From Candidatus Aegiribacteria sp. (GTDB taxonomy: Bacteria; Fermentibacterota; Fermentibacteria; Fermentibacterales; JCC-6): a stretch of 7,359 bases of DNA. The position numbers were made by a program, and so were the translations under genes. The notes beneath the pieces were generated by a model. It saw nothing but the letters and a program-made list of their open reading frames with translations. It ran no database searches and was not told the DNA's origin. Each line of letters opens with the position of its first letter. Positions within the stretch are counted from its first letter, which is position 1. Location: the NCBI GenBank assembly GCA_030638185.1, contig DAOWFD010000218.1:1-7359 (forward strand), in the 5' to 3' direction. Of this stretch, positions 1 through 6,454 are shown one piece after another.

Positions 1-348
1 ACTTTCCTTCTAGTACTCCTTGTAATGATTGTCAGTGTAACGATCAAGTATGTCAGCGTGATTTCGCTTACACCGGCTACGGTGCGTGGCGAACTGGAGG
101 ATATTTTATGCAGGGTGGAAGATGTGGGATCCATATCCCTTCTAAAAGTCGAATTCCTCAAGGAGTGGGGTGAATACCGCAGATCGGATGAGTGTTCCGA
201 GGCTGTTTCAGCATCACAGCTGTATTCGGGCAACGGCTTTGAAGGAGATATTTATGTAGTATCCTATGCCGATTCCATTGAATTTCCCGGATTCCCTACT
301 TTCCGTTGCCATTTCCGTATTGAGAAACCTATTAGGCATAGCTATTAA
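1..348 (+). CDS. hypothetical membrane-anchored or exported protein, 5' partial
   Basis: The frame is open from base 1, so the gene probably begins before the window. The first in-frame ATG is at base 25, but no ribosome binding site precedes it, and the codons before it encode a hydrophobic run (TFLLVLLV) that continues into MIVSVTIKYV. This looks like one membrane segment or the core of a signal sequence. The remaining roughly 95 residues are soluble, with two cysteines close to the start and in the middle (DILCRVED, SDECSE) and a third near the end (FRCHF). Its TAA stop overlaps the ATG of the next gene by one base (TAATG), so the two are probably translationally coupled. I recognise no family. 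It could be a small envelope protein, or a pilin-like protein given the hydrophobic start, but nothing decides this. Confidence 0.55.
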   Translation, partial: TFLLVLLVMIVSVTIKYVSVISLTPATVRGELEDILCRVEDVGSISLLKVEFLKEWGEYRRSDECSEAVSASQLYSGNGFEGDIYVVSYADSIEFPGFPTFRCHFRIEKPIRHSY

Positions 349-539
349 TGGCGATAATAGATTACTGGCAGGAAAAACACCCGAAAAAATCCGGTAAGAG
401 CCGGCTGATACTGTACGTATTATTGCTTATCATGATATTATTCCTGATACTGAAAGCTGATACATTCGTACAGGGTTTCACAAACATATTCTTTTCTCCT
501 GACAGTGCTTCCTCAACAGAGGAGAACCACACCGAATGA
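348..539 (+). CDS. small single-pass membrane protein, hypothetical
   Basis: This is a 63-residue protein. The first 18 residues are polar and basic (HPKKSGKSR). They are followed by one strongly hydrophobic segment at about residues 19-37 (LILYVLLLIMILFLILK), then a short polar tail rich in Ser, Glu and Thr. Positive residues before the helix suggest an N-in, C-out topology. Its start shares one base with the stop of the gene before it, and its stop overlaps the ATG of the dipeptidase gene by four bases (ATGA at 536-539), which supports it as a real gene in the operon despite its size. No family is recognised. It may be an accessory subunit for one of its neighbours, but that is inference from position only. 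Confidence 0.55.
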   Translation: MAIIDYWQEKHPKKSGKSRLILYVLLLIMILFLILKADTFVQGFTNIFFSPDSASSTEENHTE

Positions 540-1384
540 AGTATCCGATCTTTGACGCTCATGTCGATACTCTTATGAAAACAGCTACTCCAGAGGAGTA
601 TCTCGAAGGCAATTCCAGGACACAGCTTGATATGCCCAGAGCCTTGAAAGGCGGGGTAACCCATCTCGTAACAGCCATTTGTGCGGAAGCGGAAAAGGAA
701 CCTCGTGCTGCCTTCAGCCGAGGTATCTCCATGTACAGAGATGTAGTTCACCTTTCGACCATAGAACTTTTCCTGATGATTGAGGGATGTCAGCCGCTTG
801 TTGATCTTCCTGAAAAGGATGAAATCATTCAGATGCTCTCGGTTGTTTCTCTCACATGGAACGGACAGAACAGTCTGGGCGGCGGAATAGGGACTGATAC
901 GGGGCTTACTGAAAAAGGGAAACAGCTGGCAGTTGAACTTGATAGCGCTGGAGTAGTTCTGGATGTATCACACCTGTGCGACAGGTCCAGGAGAGATCTT
1001 CTCTCGCTGGGGCTGCGAATAGTAGCTACCCATTGCAACTGCAGGACTATTCACGATTTACCAAGGAATCTCCCGGACGAGGATATACTGGAGATTGCTG
1101 CTTCCGGAGGAGTAGTGGGAATTACGTTCGTACCTTATTTTCTGGGTGAAAATGCTTCGCTGGATACTATTGCCGACCATCTTGAACATCTTGTTGAACT
1201 AACGGATATAAGCAATGCAGGTTTCGGCAGTGATTTCGATGGTGTCCCGAATCTTCCAGTCGGCATAAAGGACTGCACCAGCTGGCCGGGTATGCTGGAA
1301 CTGCTTGATAGAAGAGGCTGGAGCAGCGATGACATAGATTCAGTGGCGGGAAACAACTGGAGAAGAGTATTTCTCAATAATTGA
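536..1384 (+). CDS. membrane dipeptidase, renal dipeptidase family (peptidase M19)
   Basis: This is a 282-residue zinc peptidase of the M19 family, which hydrolyses dipeptides, often with a D-residue at the C-terminal side. The binuclear zinc motifs are in order: HVD near the start (His9 and Asp11 in DAHVDTL), the bridging glutamate in MIEG (Glu83), a histidine in DVSHLCD (His146), a histidine in ATHCNCR (His166) and the catalytic aspartate region GSDFDG (around Asp233). LTWNGQNSLGGG and the terminal GNNWRRVF are also typical of the family. It is short for M19, whose members are often above 310 residues, and has no signal peptide, so it probably acts in the cytosol on imported peptides. The start overlaps the preceding gene by four bases. 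Family assignment is firm; the substrate is not known. Confidence 0.93.
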   Translation: MKYPIFDAHVDTLMKTATPEEYLEGNSRTQLDMPRALKGGVTHLVTAICAEAEKEPRAAFSRGISMYRDVVHLSTIELFLMIEGCQPLVDLPEKDEIIQMLSVVSLTWNGQNSLGGGIGTDTGLTEKGKQLAVELDSAGVVLDVSHLCDRSRRDLLSLGLRIVATHCNCRTIHDLPRNLPDEDILEIAASGGVVGITFVPYFLGENASLDTIADHLEHLVELTDISNAGFGSDFDGVPNLPVGIKDCTSWPGMLELLDRRGWSSDDIDSVAGNNWRRVFLNN

Positions 1385-1400
1385 AATGAGGATCGGATAA

Positions 1401-2186
1401 ATGCGTTTCATTCTTGCAATACTAATGCTTGTATCTCTTGCATCGTCTCAGACGCCCTTCGAGTTTGCGGTTGTTCAGGATTTGGTAGGAGGTGAACCGT
1501 TCATCAGTATTATCCGGATCAAACTCACTTCGGGTGCACCTGAACCAGGACACACACTGCTTGAGCTTACTACCAGAGCAGGTATGATGATGGAGGGCTC
1601 CCATGCTGTTTACCCGGATTCCTCTATACCAAACTACGTGGTGTTTTCCGGTCTTGTCGAGTATAAGGCACAGATACCTGTTTTCACTGTCAACCGTATA
1701 TTCTCCGTGATAACAGACTGCATGAACCGATTCCCCGGGATGGGAATCACGGATCTTGCCCTTGATGTGGTTGATATCAGTGATCTAAGCTGGATAAGCA
1801 TAAGATGCAGTATAACAAGTATCGACAGCGTATTAAGCGGAATCCTGAGCCATGACATTTTCTGGCAGAATGCTGAACTCAGAGAATTCGAAGTTGGAAC
1901 TGCATGCTTCCCCACTGAAATGAGAAGACCTCTTGTCCCACAGTGGAGTATTTCCGGGGACATCATGCCCCTTGATACTGAAGATGTATTCACTGAATCC
2001 TCAGCTCAGCCCTGGAAATCACTGCTTCTTCCCGGATGGGGACAGATATCAGCAGGCAGGGGGATAGGATGGCTGAATATTATCGTTGAAGCAGGGGGAA
2101 TCGCTCTTCTCGCAACCGGCGAAGATGAGACAGGCATCGCTATATTGGGAGTAAATCATTTTATCAGTTTTATTGACCTGTTCTAA
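1401..2186 (+). CDS. exported protein with C-terminal DUF5683-like domain
   Basis: This is a 261-residue protein. Residues 1-16 form a signal peptide (MRFILAILMLVSLASS) with a likely cleavage after the SS. About residues 18-200 are a soluble, strand-rich region that I do not recognise. From about residue 204 the sequence PWKSLLLPGWGQ begins, followed by small and hydrophobic residues to the C-terminus. This resembles the opening of DUF5683-type membrane modules, which have a serine-leucine-proline-glycine-glycine-glutamine signature followed by paired helices. The start has a GAGGAT motif nine to ten bases upstream and lies 16 bases after the dipeptidase stop, so it belongs to the same operon. 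The C-terminal part is shorter than usual, with room for one or two membrane spans. The exported part may be periplasmic. Function unknown. Confidence 0.75.
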   Translation: MRFILAILMLVSLASSQTPFEFAVVQDLVGGEPFISIIRIKLTSGAPEPGHTLLELTTRAGMMMEGSHAVYPDSSIPNYVVFSGLVEYKAQIPVFTVNRIFSVITDCMNRFPGMGITDLALDVVDISDLSWISIRCSITSIDSVLSGILSHDIFWQNAELREFEVGTACFPTEMRRPLVPQWSISGDIMPLDTEDVFTESSAQPWKSLLLPGWGQISAGRGIGWLNIIVEAGGIALLATGEDETGIAILGVNHFISFIDLF

Positions 2187-2203
2187 GGGAAGGAAGCAGT
2201 CAA

Positions 2204-2521
2204 TTGAGAAAACTCAGGAAGATCCTTAAAATATGCCTTGTTTTCAGTATACTTATCTGGACTCTGGGATTTCTGTTAGGCAAAGGAGTGTCTCTTGCCT
2301 GGGACCTTGCAGGGATGGCGGCCTATCTGGCCCCGATATCCGGTGTGGTTCTCATAATTATGCTGGCTACCGGACTTGGTGCGTCTCCAGAGGATATAAG
2401 GCTGAAAGCCGGGGAAACTCTGAAGTGTGTCGAATGCGGGAGGCCTTCGATACCGGGATCCCGATACTGCAGATACCATCTTGATATCATGAAAGAGGAG
2501 GAGGAACGGGAACCCAGGTGA
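2204..2521 (+). CDS. small two-span membrane protein with C-terminal zinc-ribbon-like motif
   Basis: This is a 105-residue protein starting at TTG. An AAGGAAG Shine-Dalgarno motif sits about nine bases before that codon, and no upstream in-frame ATG fits better. After a basic N-terminus come two hydrophobic segments at about residues 9-27 and 36-58. The C-terminal tail holds a metal-binding motif, C-x2-C-x10-C-x2-H (Cys75, Cys78, Cys89, His92; CVECGRPS then RYCRYH), and ends in a run of acidic and basic residues. The tail is probably cytosolic given the basic residues near the first helix. The stop overlaps the GTG of the ApbE gene (GTGA at 2518-2521), indicating translational coupling. No named family is recognised. 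A role in metal or redox sensing would fit the motif and neighbours but is inference. Confidence 0.7.
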   Translation: MRKLRKILKICLVFSILIWTLGFLLGKGVSLAWDLAGMAAYLAPISGVVLIIMLATGLGASPEDIRLKAGETLKCVECGRPSIPGSRYCRYHLDIMKEEEEREPR

Positions 2522-3525
2522 AATCCGTCCGGAAAAAAATCAATTCCGGTTATCTTCTAACCATTCTCCTGGGAAGTCTTGCTTCAGCAGTACTGATACG
2601 AGTATTCGTTGCGGGTAGCGATAAGTTTCTGGAGATGAAAAACAGAACCCCCGTGCTCGGCACCTTCGCCACATACATTGTAATAGCGGAGAAGGACACT
2701 GCCGGCTTAATTCTGTCTTCTATGGATTCCCTTGCAAGGTATCTTGATAACGAGCTTGGCGTTTTTGGTAACGGGGAGCTATCTGACCTTAATATGAGGG
2801 GATATGCTCTGATACCTGAACTATCTTCTGACCTCTTCAACCTGCTGGAAAAGTCACTATTCATCTCTTCTATTACCGATTCTCTCTTTGATCCCGCAAT
2901 GGGTGTTCTGGTGAATACATGGGGATTTCCGGGCGATCCCCACCTTCCCGACAGCGCAGATATAGACAGCGCGCTTGACCTTTCAGGTCTGGAGAACGTC
3001 AGGATTTGCGGTGACACTCTATTACTGAGCAGCGGCACTCTCCTTGATTTCGGAGCCATAGCGAAGGGCTACACCGCTGACAGGATTTACAGCCATTCGC
3101 GAAGTTTAGGAGCCAGGGCTGCTCTGGTCGAGATAGGCGGTGAGATACGCTGCGGAGGGGATCCTGATACGGGCAGGCTCTGGAGGCTTGCAGTGAGGAA
3201 TCCCAGGGGCGACAATATCATGGAAATGATAGAAATTGAAAGCGGGGCGGTTGCCACTTCGGGAGATTACGAGAGTTACTTCTTTGATGATGGAATTCGC
3301 TTTTGCCATATTCTGGATCCCAGGACAGGTTATCCGGAATCGGGAGTAGCTTCCGTGACAGTGATAAACGGGAACGCAGCTTTCTGCGATGCCCTTGCAA
3401 CGGCTATTTCAGTAGGCGGTATTGACACCGCGGAAAATATACCTGATTCTCTTTTCAGTCTTATAATTGTAATAACGGAAGATGAGAACGGAGAGATAAC
3501 CCAATGGAGAAGGGGCAGCGTATGA
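2518..3525 (+). CDS. apbE: FAD:protein FMN transferase (ApbE family)
   Basis: This is a 335-residue enzyme that uses FAD and magnesium to attach FMN covalently to a threonine or serine of exported flavoproteins such as RnfG, RnfD, NqrB and NqrC. Motifs appear in family order: FDPAMGVLVNTWGF (residues 124-137), LDFGAIAKGYTAD (176-188), LVEIGGEI (203-210), ATSGDYE (246-252), HILDPRTGYP (264-273) and DALATA (291-296). Residues 12-33 form a hydrophobic anchor or signal sequence without a lipobox cysteine, so the catalytic part should lie outside the cytoplasmic membrane. It starts at GTG inside the stop of the zinc-motif membrane gene. Length agrees with ApbE proteins. The acceptor flavoprotein is not in the window. 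Confidence 0.95.
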   Translation: MKSVRKKINSGYLLTILLGSLASAVLIRVFVAGSDKFLEMKNRTPVLGTFATYIVIAEKDTAGLILSSMDSLARYLDNELGVFGNGELSDLNMRGYALIPELSSDLFNLLEKSLFISSITDSLFDPAMGVLVNTWGFPGDPHLPDSADIDSALDLSGLENVRICGDTLLLSSGTLLDFGAIAKGYTADRIYSHSRSLGARAALVEIGGEIRCGGDPDTGRLWRLAVRNPRGDNIMEMIEIESGAVATSGDYESYFFDDGIRFCHILDPRTGYPESGVASVTVINGNAAFCDALATAISVGGIDTAENIPDSLFSLIIVITEDENGEITQWRRGSV

Positions 3526-4523
3526 GGGATCCTGAATGGTTCTGGAAAGATGAGAAGAAATGGAAATGCCTTCTCTGTCCCAGGGGTTGTTCTTTCGAAA
3601 CCAATTCATCGGCCCTCGGACATTGCAGGGTACGAGGTCTGAAAGACGGAAAACCATATCTTCCCGGCTACGGAGAATGCGTCTCTCTGGTAGTTGATCC
3701 TATAGAGAAGAAACCCCTTTACCATTTCCTTCCGGGTTCCAGTATTCTTTCCACAGGCCCCGCCGGATGCAATCTCACATGCGATTTCTGTCAGAACTGG
3801 TCTATTTCCCAGAACAGCAACGTTCCGACAAGATATGTTTCACCTGAAGATCTGGCTGAAATGTCTATGGCAAGAGACAGCAGAGGTATTGCTTTTACAT
3901 ATACCGAGCCAACCATCTGGTTTGAATATATAGCCGATTCGGCTCCCCTTGTTCGGGAAAAGGGGGGAGCTGTCGTAATGGTTTCAAACGGCGAGATAAA
4001 CCTCGATCCTCTCCTGCAGCTAACGGAAATAACAGACGCCTGGAACGTAGACCTCAAATCATGGACCGATGACTTCTACAAAAGGCACTGCGGTGGAGAC
4101 AGGAACACTGTTCTTCAAACCATCAAAACACTTGCAGGGTCATCATGCCACCTTGAGATCACATTCCTGATAATTCCTAAAGAGAACGATAATCCAGTGG
4201 AATGGAAGGAAATGGCTCAATGGATTTCCGGCGAATGCGGGGCTGATACCGTTCTTCACATATCCAGGTACTTCCCGAGGTACAAACTCAGGCAGCAGCC
4301 TACTCTCATCGAGACATTACTGAAGGCCAGAGAGGTATTTTCCGAAAAACTCAATCACGTATACATCGGAAATGTATCCATGGATGAAACCGATACACTT
4401 TGCCCATCCTGCGGCGCGGTCTGCATAAAAAGATCGGGACGGTTCGTCAGTACGGAGGGCATGGTCAACGGGAAATGCGCTTCCTGCGATCATGTACTGA
4501 ATATCGTCCATGAAATCGGATAA
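3522..4523 (+). CDS. AmmeMemoRadiSam system radical SAM enzyme (PflA-like)
   Basis: Predicted radical SAM enzyme. From the ATG at 3522 it has 333 residues. An N-terminal Cys cluster (CLLCPRGC, then GHCRVRG) is followed by DPIEKKPLYHFLPGS and then the iron-sulfur motif C-x3-C-x2-C in GCNLTCDFCQNW (Cys83, 87, 90). TYTEPT and VSNG lie further on, and two CxxC pairs close the protein (CPSC, CASC). This order matches the AmmeMemoRadiSam radical SAM family, relatives of pyruvate formate-lyase activase, normally associated with AMMECR1 and Memo domains; neither is encoded here. I chose 3522 because it gives an ATGA overlap with the ApbE stop and starts just before the conserved Cys motif. An in-frame ATG at 3504 with GGAG ten bases upstream is a fair alternative that adds six residues. 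The substrate is unknown. Confidence 0.92.
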   Translation: MRDPEWFWKDEKKWKCLLCPRGCSFETNSSALGHCRVRGLKDGKPYLPGYGECVSLVVDPIEKKPLYHFLPGSSILSTGPAGCNLTCDFCQNWSISQNSNVPTRYVSPEDLAEMSMARDSRGIAFTYTEPTIWFEYIADSAPLVREKGGAVVMVSNGEINLDPLLQLTEITDAWNVDLKSWTDDFYKRHCGGDRNTVLQTIKTLAGSSCHLEITFLIIPKENDNPVEWKEMAQWISGECGADTVLHISRYFPRYKLRQQPTLIETLLKAREVFSEKLNHVYIGNVSMDETDTLCPSCGAVCIKRSGRFVSTEGMVNGKCASCDHVLNIVHEIG

Positions 4524-4893
4524 GAAATACCCATTTTTCCGTATCAACGATCTCGCCATCCCTGTTGTTCTTTTCCTTCTTCTGCAGAGCTTTCACGGAG
4601 GAGGGGAAGAAACATCCGAATGCCGGCTGGAGGTCCATACGGCGGAAAGCATCCTCCGGTACGAACTGGGAGTGGATTCAATATTCACTGTCATGGGAAA
4701 CCTCGGTGAAATGGAAATCAACATCGAGAACGAAATGGCCAGGATATCACGTTCACCATGTCCTGGTCAGGATTGCGTAAGGCAAAGCTGGCTGAGCAAG
4801 CCGGGCGATCTGGCCGTATGCGTTCCCTCGGGTGTTTTTATAGTAATAGCGAGTGAAGACGACAGTCTATCGCCCGATGCAGTATCCTACTGA
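4510..4893 (+). CDS. membrane-anchored NusG domain II-containing protein (DUF1312)
   Basis: This is a 127-residue protein. A basic start (KSDKKYPFFR) is followed by one hydrophobic segment at about residues 13-26, then an extracytoplasmic domain. The part from about residue 70 matches the NusG_II/DUF1312 pattern: NIENEMARI, then SPCPGQDCVRQSW with a cysteine pair (Cys84, Cys89), then SKPGDLAVCVPSGVFIVI with a third cysteine (Cys104). Despite the name it has no NusG N-terminal domain and is not expected to act in transcription. Such proteins are commonly found near apbE and membrane flavoprotein genes, as here. It overlaps the radical SAM gene by 14 bases and is the last gene of the operon. 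The conserved cysteines could bind metal or form a disulfide. Function is not established. Confidence 0.85.
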   Translation: MKSDKKYPFFRINDLAIPVVLFLLLQSFHGGGEETSECRLEVHTAESILRYELGVDSIFTVMGNLGEMEINIENEMARISRSPCPGQDCVRQSWLSKPGDLAVCVPSGVFIVIASEDDSLSPDAVSY

Positions 4894-4910
4894 CAATATT
4901 GATTGAACCA

Positions 4911-5165
4911 TCACTTCCGATAAGGTAACCCATGAATCTCACCAGCATTATAGTCAGTCGCCACGATAGATCTGGCAGACCGGCAAGCAAACTGGATCCA
5001 AAATCCTGTTCCACATGCAACCTCTAAAAGATCTAGTCCATCGAAAGCTTCCGCCAGCAAAGCTTGAAGTTGCTTTAAGCTTGTTTAACGCTCCGGTTTC
5101 TTGTAGATGCGCTCATACTCAGAAGCACGTTTCGCGTAATAATCAGTCATTTCCGTTTTAATCAT
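4911..5165 (-). pseudogene. class I SAM-dependent methyltransferase fragment with internal stop
   Basis: Reading the minus strand from ATG at 5165 gives MIKTEMTDYYAKRASEYERI and then YKKPER, followed by TAA at 5087-5085. The same frame goes straight on with LKQLQALLAEAFDGLDLLEV, ACGTGFW and SIVATDYN before TGA at 4913-4911. DYYAKRASEYERIY is the typical N-terminus of a class I methyltransferase family, LEVACGTGFW is the glycine-rich SAM-binding motif I, and ATDYN is the acidic strand 2. So one frame holds recognisable family sequence on both sides of a stop, as expected from a CAA-to-TAA change. The protein also ends after about 84 codons, whereas the family is usually about 200 residues. GGAGA lies eight bases before the ATG, a relic of a working start. 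This is a decayed, 3'-truncated gene. The fold is clear; the substrate is unknown. Confidence 0.75.
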
Positions 5166-5254
5166 ATTCGGTTTCTCCGTAGAACGTCACAAATCGGCGG
5201 CGCGGTAATCCACGTCCGCTGCATTTGTCTTGTGCATTATGATAATTCATCAGG
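5158..5254 (-). pseudogene. frameshifted tail of the GT51 gene
   Basis: Skipping one C at 5254 in the minus-strand reading lets the preceding glycosyltransferase frame (ending VSKDDQ) continue as LMNYHNAQDKC, then SGRG, then RRRFVTFYGETEYD and a TAA at 5160-5158. GT51 proteins continue after SKxxQ with a Leu/Asn helix, a glycine-arginine turn and an F(Y)G motif, so VSKDDQ-L-x-N, SGRG and FYGE fall where they should. This supports a one-base frameshift followed by loss of the rest of the domain. The match is loose, and the stretch also carries a strong hairpin, so it could be unrelated sequence. It overlaps the start of the methyltransferase fragment by eight bases. Confidence 0.35.
5189..5228. 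repeat. 40-base imperfect hairpin with TAAT loop
   Basis: ACAAAT at 5189-5194 pairs with ATTTGT at 5223-5228. Inside it GCGG (5197-5200) pairs with CCGC (5216-5219), and CG-GG (5201-5205) pairs with CC-CG (5210-5214) around one mismatch and a TAAT loop, with a few bulged bases. It begins nine bases after the stop of the truncated glycosyltransferase on the minus strand and lies before the methyltransferase start. No T-run follows on either strand, so a classical terminator is unlikely. It could be a degenerate attC-type hairpin, or simply structure in decayed coding DNA. Confidence 0.5.
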
Positions 5255-5674
5255 TTGATCATCCTTTGAAACCATATCATCAAATGCATACTGCGCAATG
5301 AGTGTCTGACGAATCTTTGATATTCCCGGACGAAAGCCATCTGGAAAATACAATAGTTTTACGAGACTTTGAGAAATAGTCGTCATCCCTGCACCAGGTG
5401 TCACAAGATCTACACCTTTATGGTACCAGAAGGTTGGATCTTCTACTGAAAGGAGAATGGCTTCTCGTTCAGTAGTGAGATCTGCGACAGAAAGCTCGAC
5501 ACCGTACTTTTCCTGAGCCTCAGCGACTAGAGCAGCAGTAGCATTACGAGCACTTTTCACCTCGTGCACATAGTAGAGTGTGACGCAGATTAATGCTATT
5601 GCTAGAATCCCCAAGACACCAATTAGGAGGAAACGAACAGTACTGTTCTTATTCTTCTTTCCCGAAATTTTCAT
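5237..5674 (-). CDS. truncated monofunctional peptidoglycan glycosyltransferase (GT51)
   Basis: This GT51 protein would polymerise lipid II into glycan strands at the outer face of the membrane. From ATG at 5674 it has 145 residues: a basic start (MKISGKKNKN), one membrane span at about 14-36, then a GT51 domain with SVEDPTFWYHKGVD (catalytic Glu78 in the ED-x2-F-x2-H-x-G motif), GMTTISQSLVKLLYF and KIRQTLIAQYAF. It stops at TAA (5239-5237) just after VSKDD, where the domain should continue for roughly 80-100 more residues. It therefore lacks part of the fold and is probably inactive. The open frame runs on upstream to 5881, but that part is antisense or out-of-frame to the acetyltransferase, and the family sequence begins at about 5674. 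AAGGAAG lies directly before this ATG, unusually close. Confidence 0.7.
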   Translation of the reverse strand: MKISGKKNKNSTVRFLLIGVLGILAIALICVTLYYVHEVKSARNATAALVAEAQEKYGVELSVADLTTEREAILLSVEDPTFWYHKGVDLVTPGAGMTTISQSLVKLLYFPDGFRPGISKIRQTLIAQYAFDDMVSKDDQPDELS

Positions 5675-5787
5675 CTTCCTTATGCGATTACTACTGCATA
5701 CACCTAAAACGCTCTGCATAACTAGAACAAAAATAACCTCGCTAAGAATTCTGCCTCTGTTTCTAGTTGATGCAGTTGTTTTGCTAT

Positions 5788-6333
5788 TTACTTCCTCGAT
5801 TTTAATTCCTGCTGTATAGCATTCCACTCTTCGCGCATGATACCCATATTGACCTGCTCCACATAATCCCCGTCTATCCATATTACCTTGCGAGGTCGTC
5901 CCTCCTCAACAAAACCACAGGCCTTGAAACACCTGATGGCTCTCTCGTTCTTTGCATTGGTTCCAAGGTCAATACGTCGAGCACCGAAATAATGAAATCC
6001 GTAATGAAGAAGCAGTTTGATTGCTTCCCTGCCATAGCCTTTCTCCCAGTATTCCCGATCTCCTATTACAATCCCAAGCCTGTAAACGCCAGGATACACA
6101 AGATACAGCCCGCAGAAGCCGATGTATTTCCCATCCGCTTCGATCGCGAAGTATTCTTTTTCGCTGTTTCTTTCAACCATTCGCTCGTAGTTCTTCTCAA
6201 CTTTTTCATATGGCATTACATGGGGCAATGTGCCATTCAGAATATGCATTTCTATATCCTGATTGAACTCGTGCATTCTTTCGATATCTTCTCTTTTCAA
6301 CGCACGAAGTATAACCTTTTCGCCTTTGAGCAT
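5788..6333 (-). CDS. GNAT N-acetyltransferase, RimJ/RimL-like
   Basis: This is a 181-residue GNAT protein of the RimJ/RimL (Acetyltransf_3) type. It transfers an acetyl group from acetyl-CoA to an amine, classically the N-terminus of ribosomal proteins, though many members act on small molecules or antibiotics. The start ATG at 6333 is preceded by GAGG seven to eight bases upstream and begins MLKGEKVILRALKREDIERM, the usual opening of the family. An in-frame TTG at 6369 would add 12 residues without family support. YRLGIVIGD is the central strand, YWEKGYGREA (about 96-105) is the pyrophosphate-binding loop for acetyl-CoA, and NERAIRCFKACGFVEEG is the C-terminal motif B. Length is normal and the frame intact, so it is probably functional. 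It diverges from the plus-strand acetyltransferase. Substrate unknown. Confidence 0.88.
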   Translation of the reverse strand: MLKGEKVILRALKREDIERMHEFNQDIEMHILNGTLPHVMPYEKVEKNYERMVERNSEKEYFAIEADGKYIGFCGLYLVYPGVYRLGIVIGDREYWEKGYGREAIKLLLHYGFHYFGARRIDLGTNAKNERAIRCFKACGFVEEGRPRKVIWIDGDYVEQVNMGIMREEWNAIQQELKSRK

Positions 6334-6355
6334 TAATTTCCTCTTCCGTTCAGTT

Positions 6356-6384
6356 TTGTATTTATCCAATTACAACTATTATAT
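6356..6384 (+). promoter_or_regulatory. putative sigma-70 type promoter for the plus-strand acetyltransferase
   Basis: TTGTAT at 6356-6361 and TTATAT at 6379-6384 are separated by 17 bases, the optimal spacing for a -35/-10 pair. Transcription would begin near 6391, about 64 bases before the ATG at 6455. It lies inside the upstream region of the divergent acetyltransferase. The match is by eye only. Confidence 0.3.
6378..6383 (-). promoter_or_regulatory. putative -10 element for the minus-strand acetyltransferase
   Basis: On the minus strand this reads TATAAT, a perfect -10 hexamer, 45 bases before the ATG at 6333. The -35 position (around 6401-6406, reading TGCGCC) is poor, so the call is weak. 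It shares bases with the proposed plus-strand -10 element, so the two promoters could exclude each other. Confidence 0.25.
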
Positions 6385-6454
6385 ACAAAGCCTTAAGGAT
6401 GGCGCACTCCACCACAAATATCTCAGCTTAGGTAGGGATAGGCATGGAGGAAGT

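Noticed and set aside
362..751. 129-residue open frame on the minus strand
   Set aside because: It is antisense to the small membrane protein and the start of the dipeptidase, which carry the recognisable motifs.
2550..3059. 169-residue open frame on the minus strand
   Set aside because: It is fully antisense to the ApbE motifs, is rich in Ser, Arg and Pro, and shows no family sequence.
4894..4910. Rho-independent terminator at the end of the operon
   Set aside because: No GC-rich stem followed by a T-run was found in the bases after the NusG_II stop.
5189..5228. Hairpin as an intrinsic terminator for the minus-strand glycosyltransferase
   Set aside because: No run of T follows the stem on the minus strand.
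5675..5881. N-terminal extension of the glycosyltransferase
   Set aside because: It overlaps the acetyltransferase C-terminus in another frame and lacks family features. The basic segment and membrane span begin at 5674.
5580..6336. Plus-strand open frames of 79, 81 and 114 residues
   Set aside because: They are antisense to the glycosyltransferase and to the acetyltransferase, whose minus-strand sequences are clearly coding.
6263..6454. N-terminal extension of the plus-strand acetyltransferase
   Set aside because: It is antisense to the other acetyltransferase and has no family features, while a good ribosome binding site precedes the ATG at 6455.
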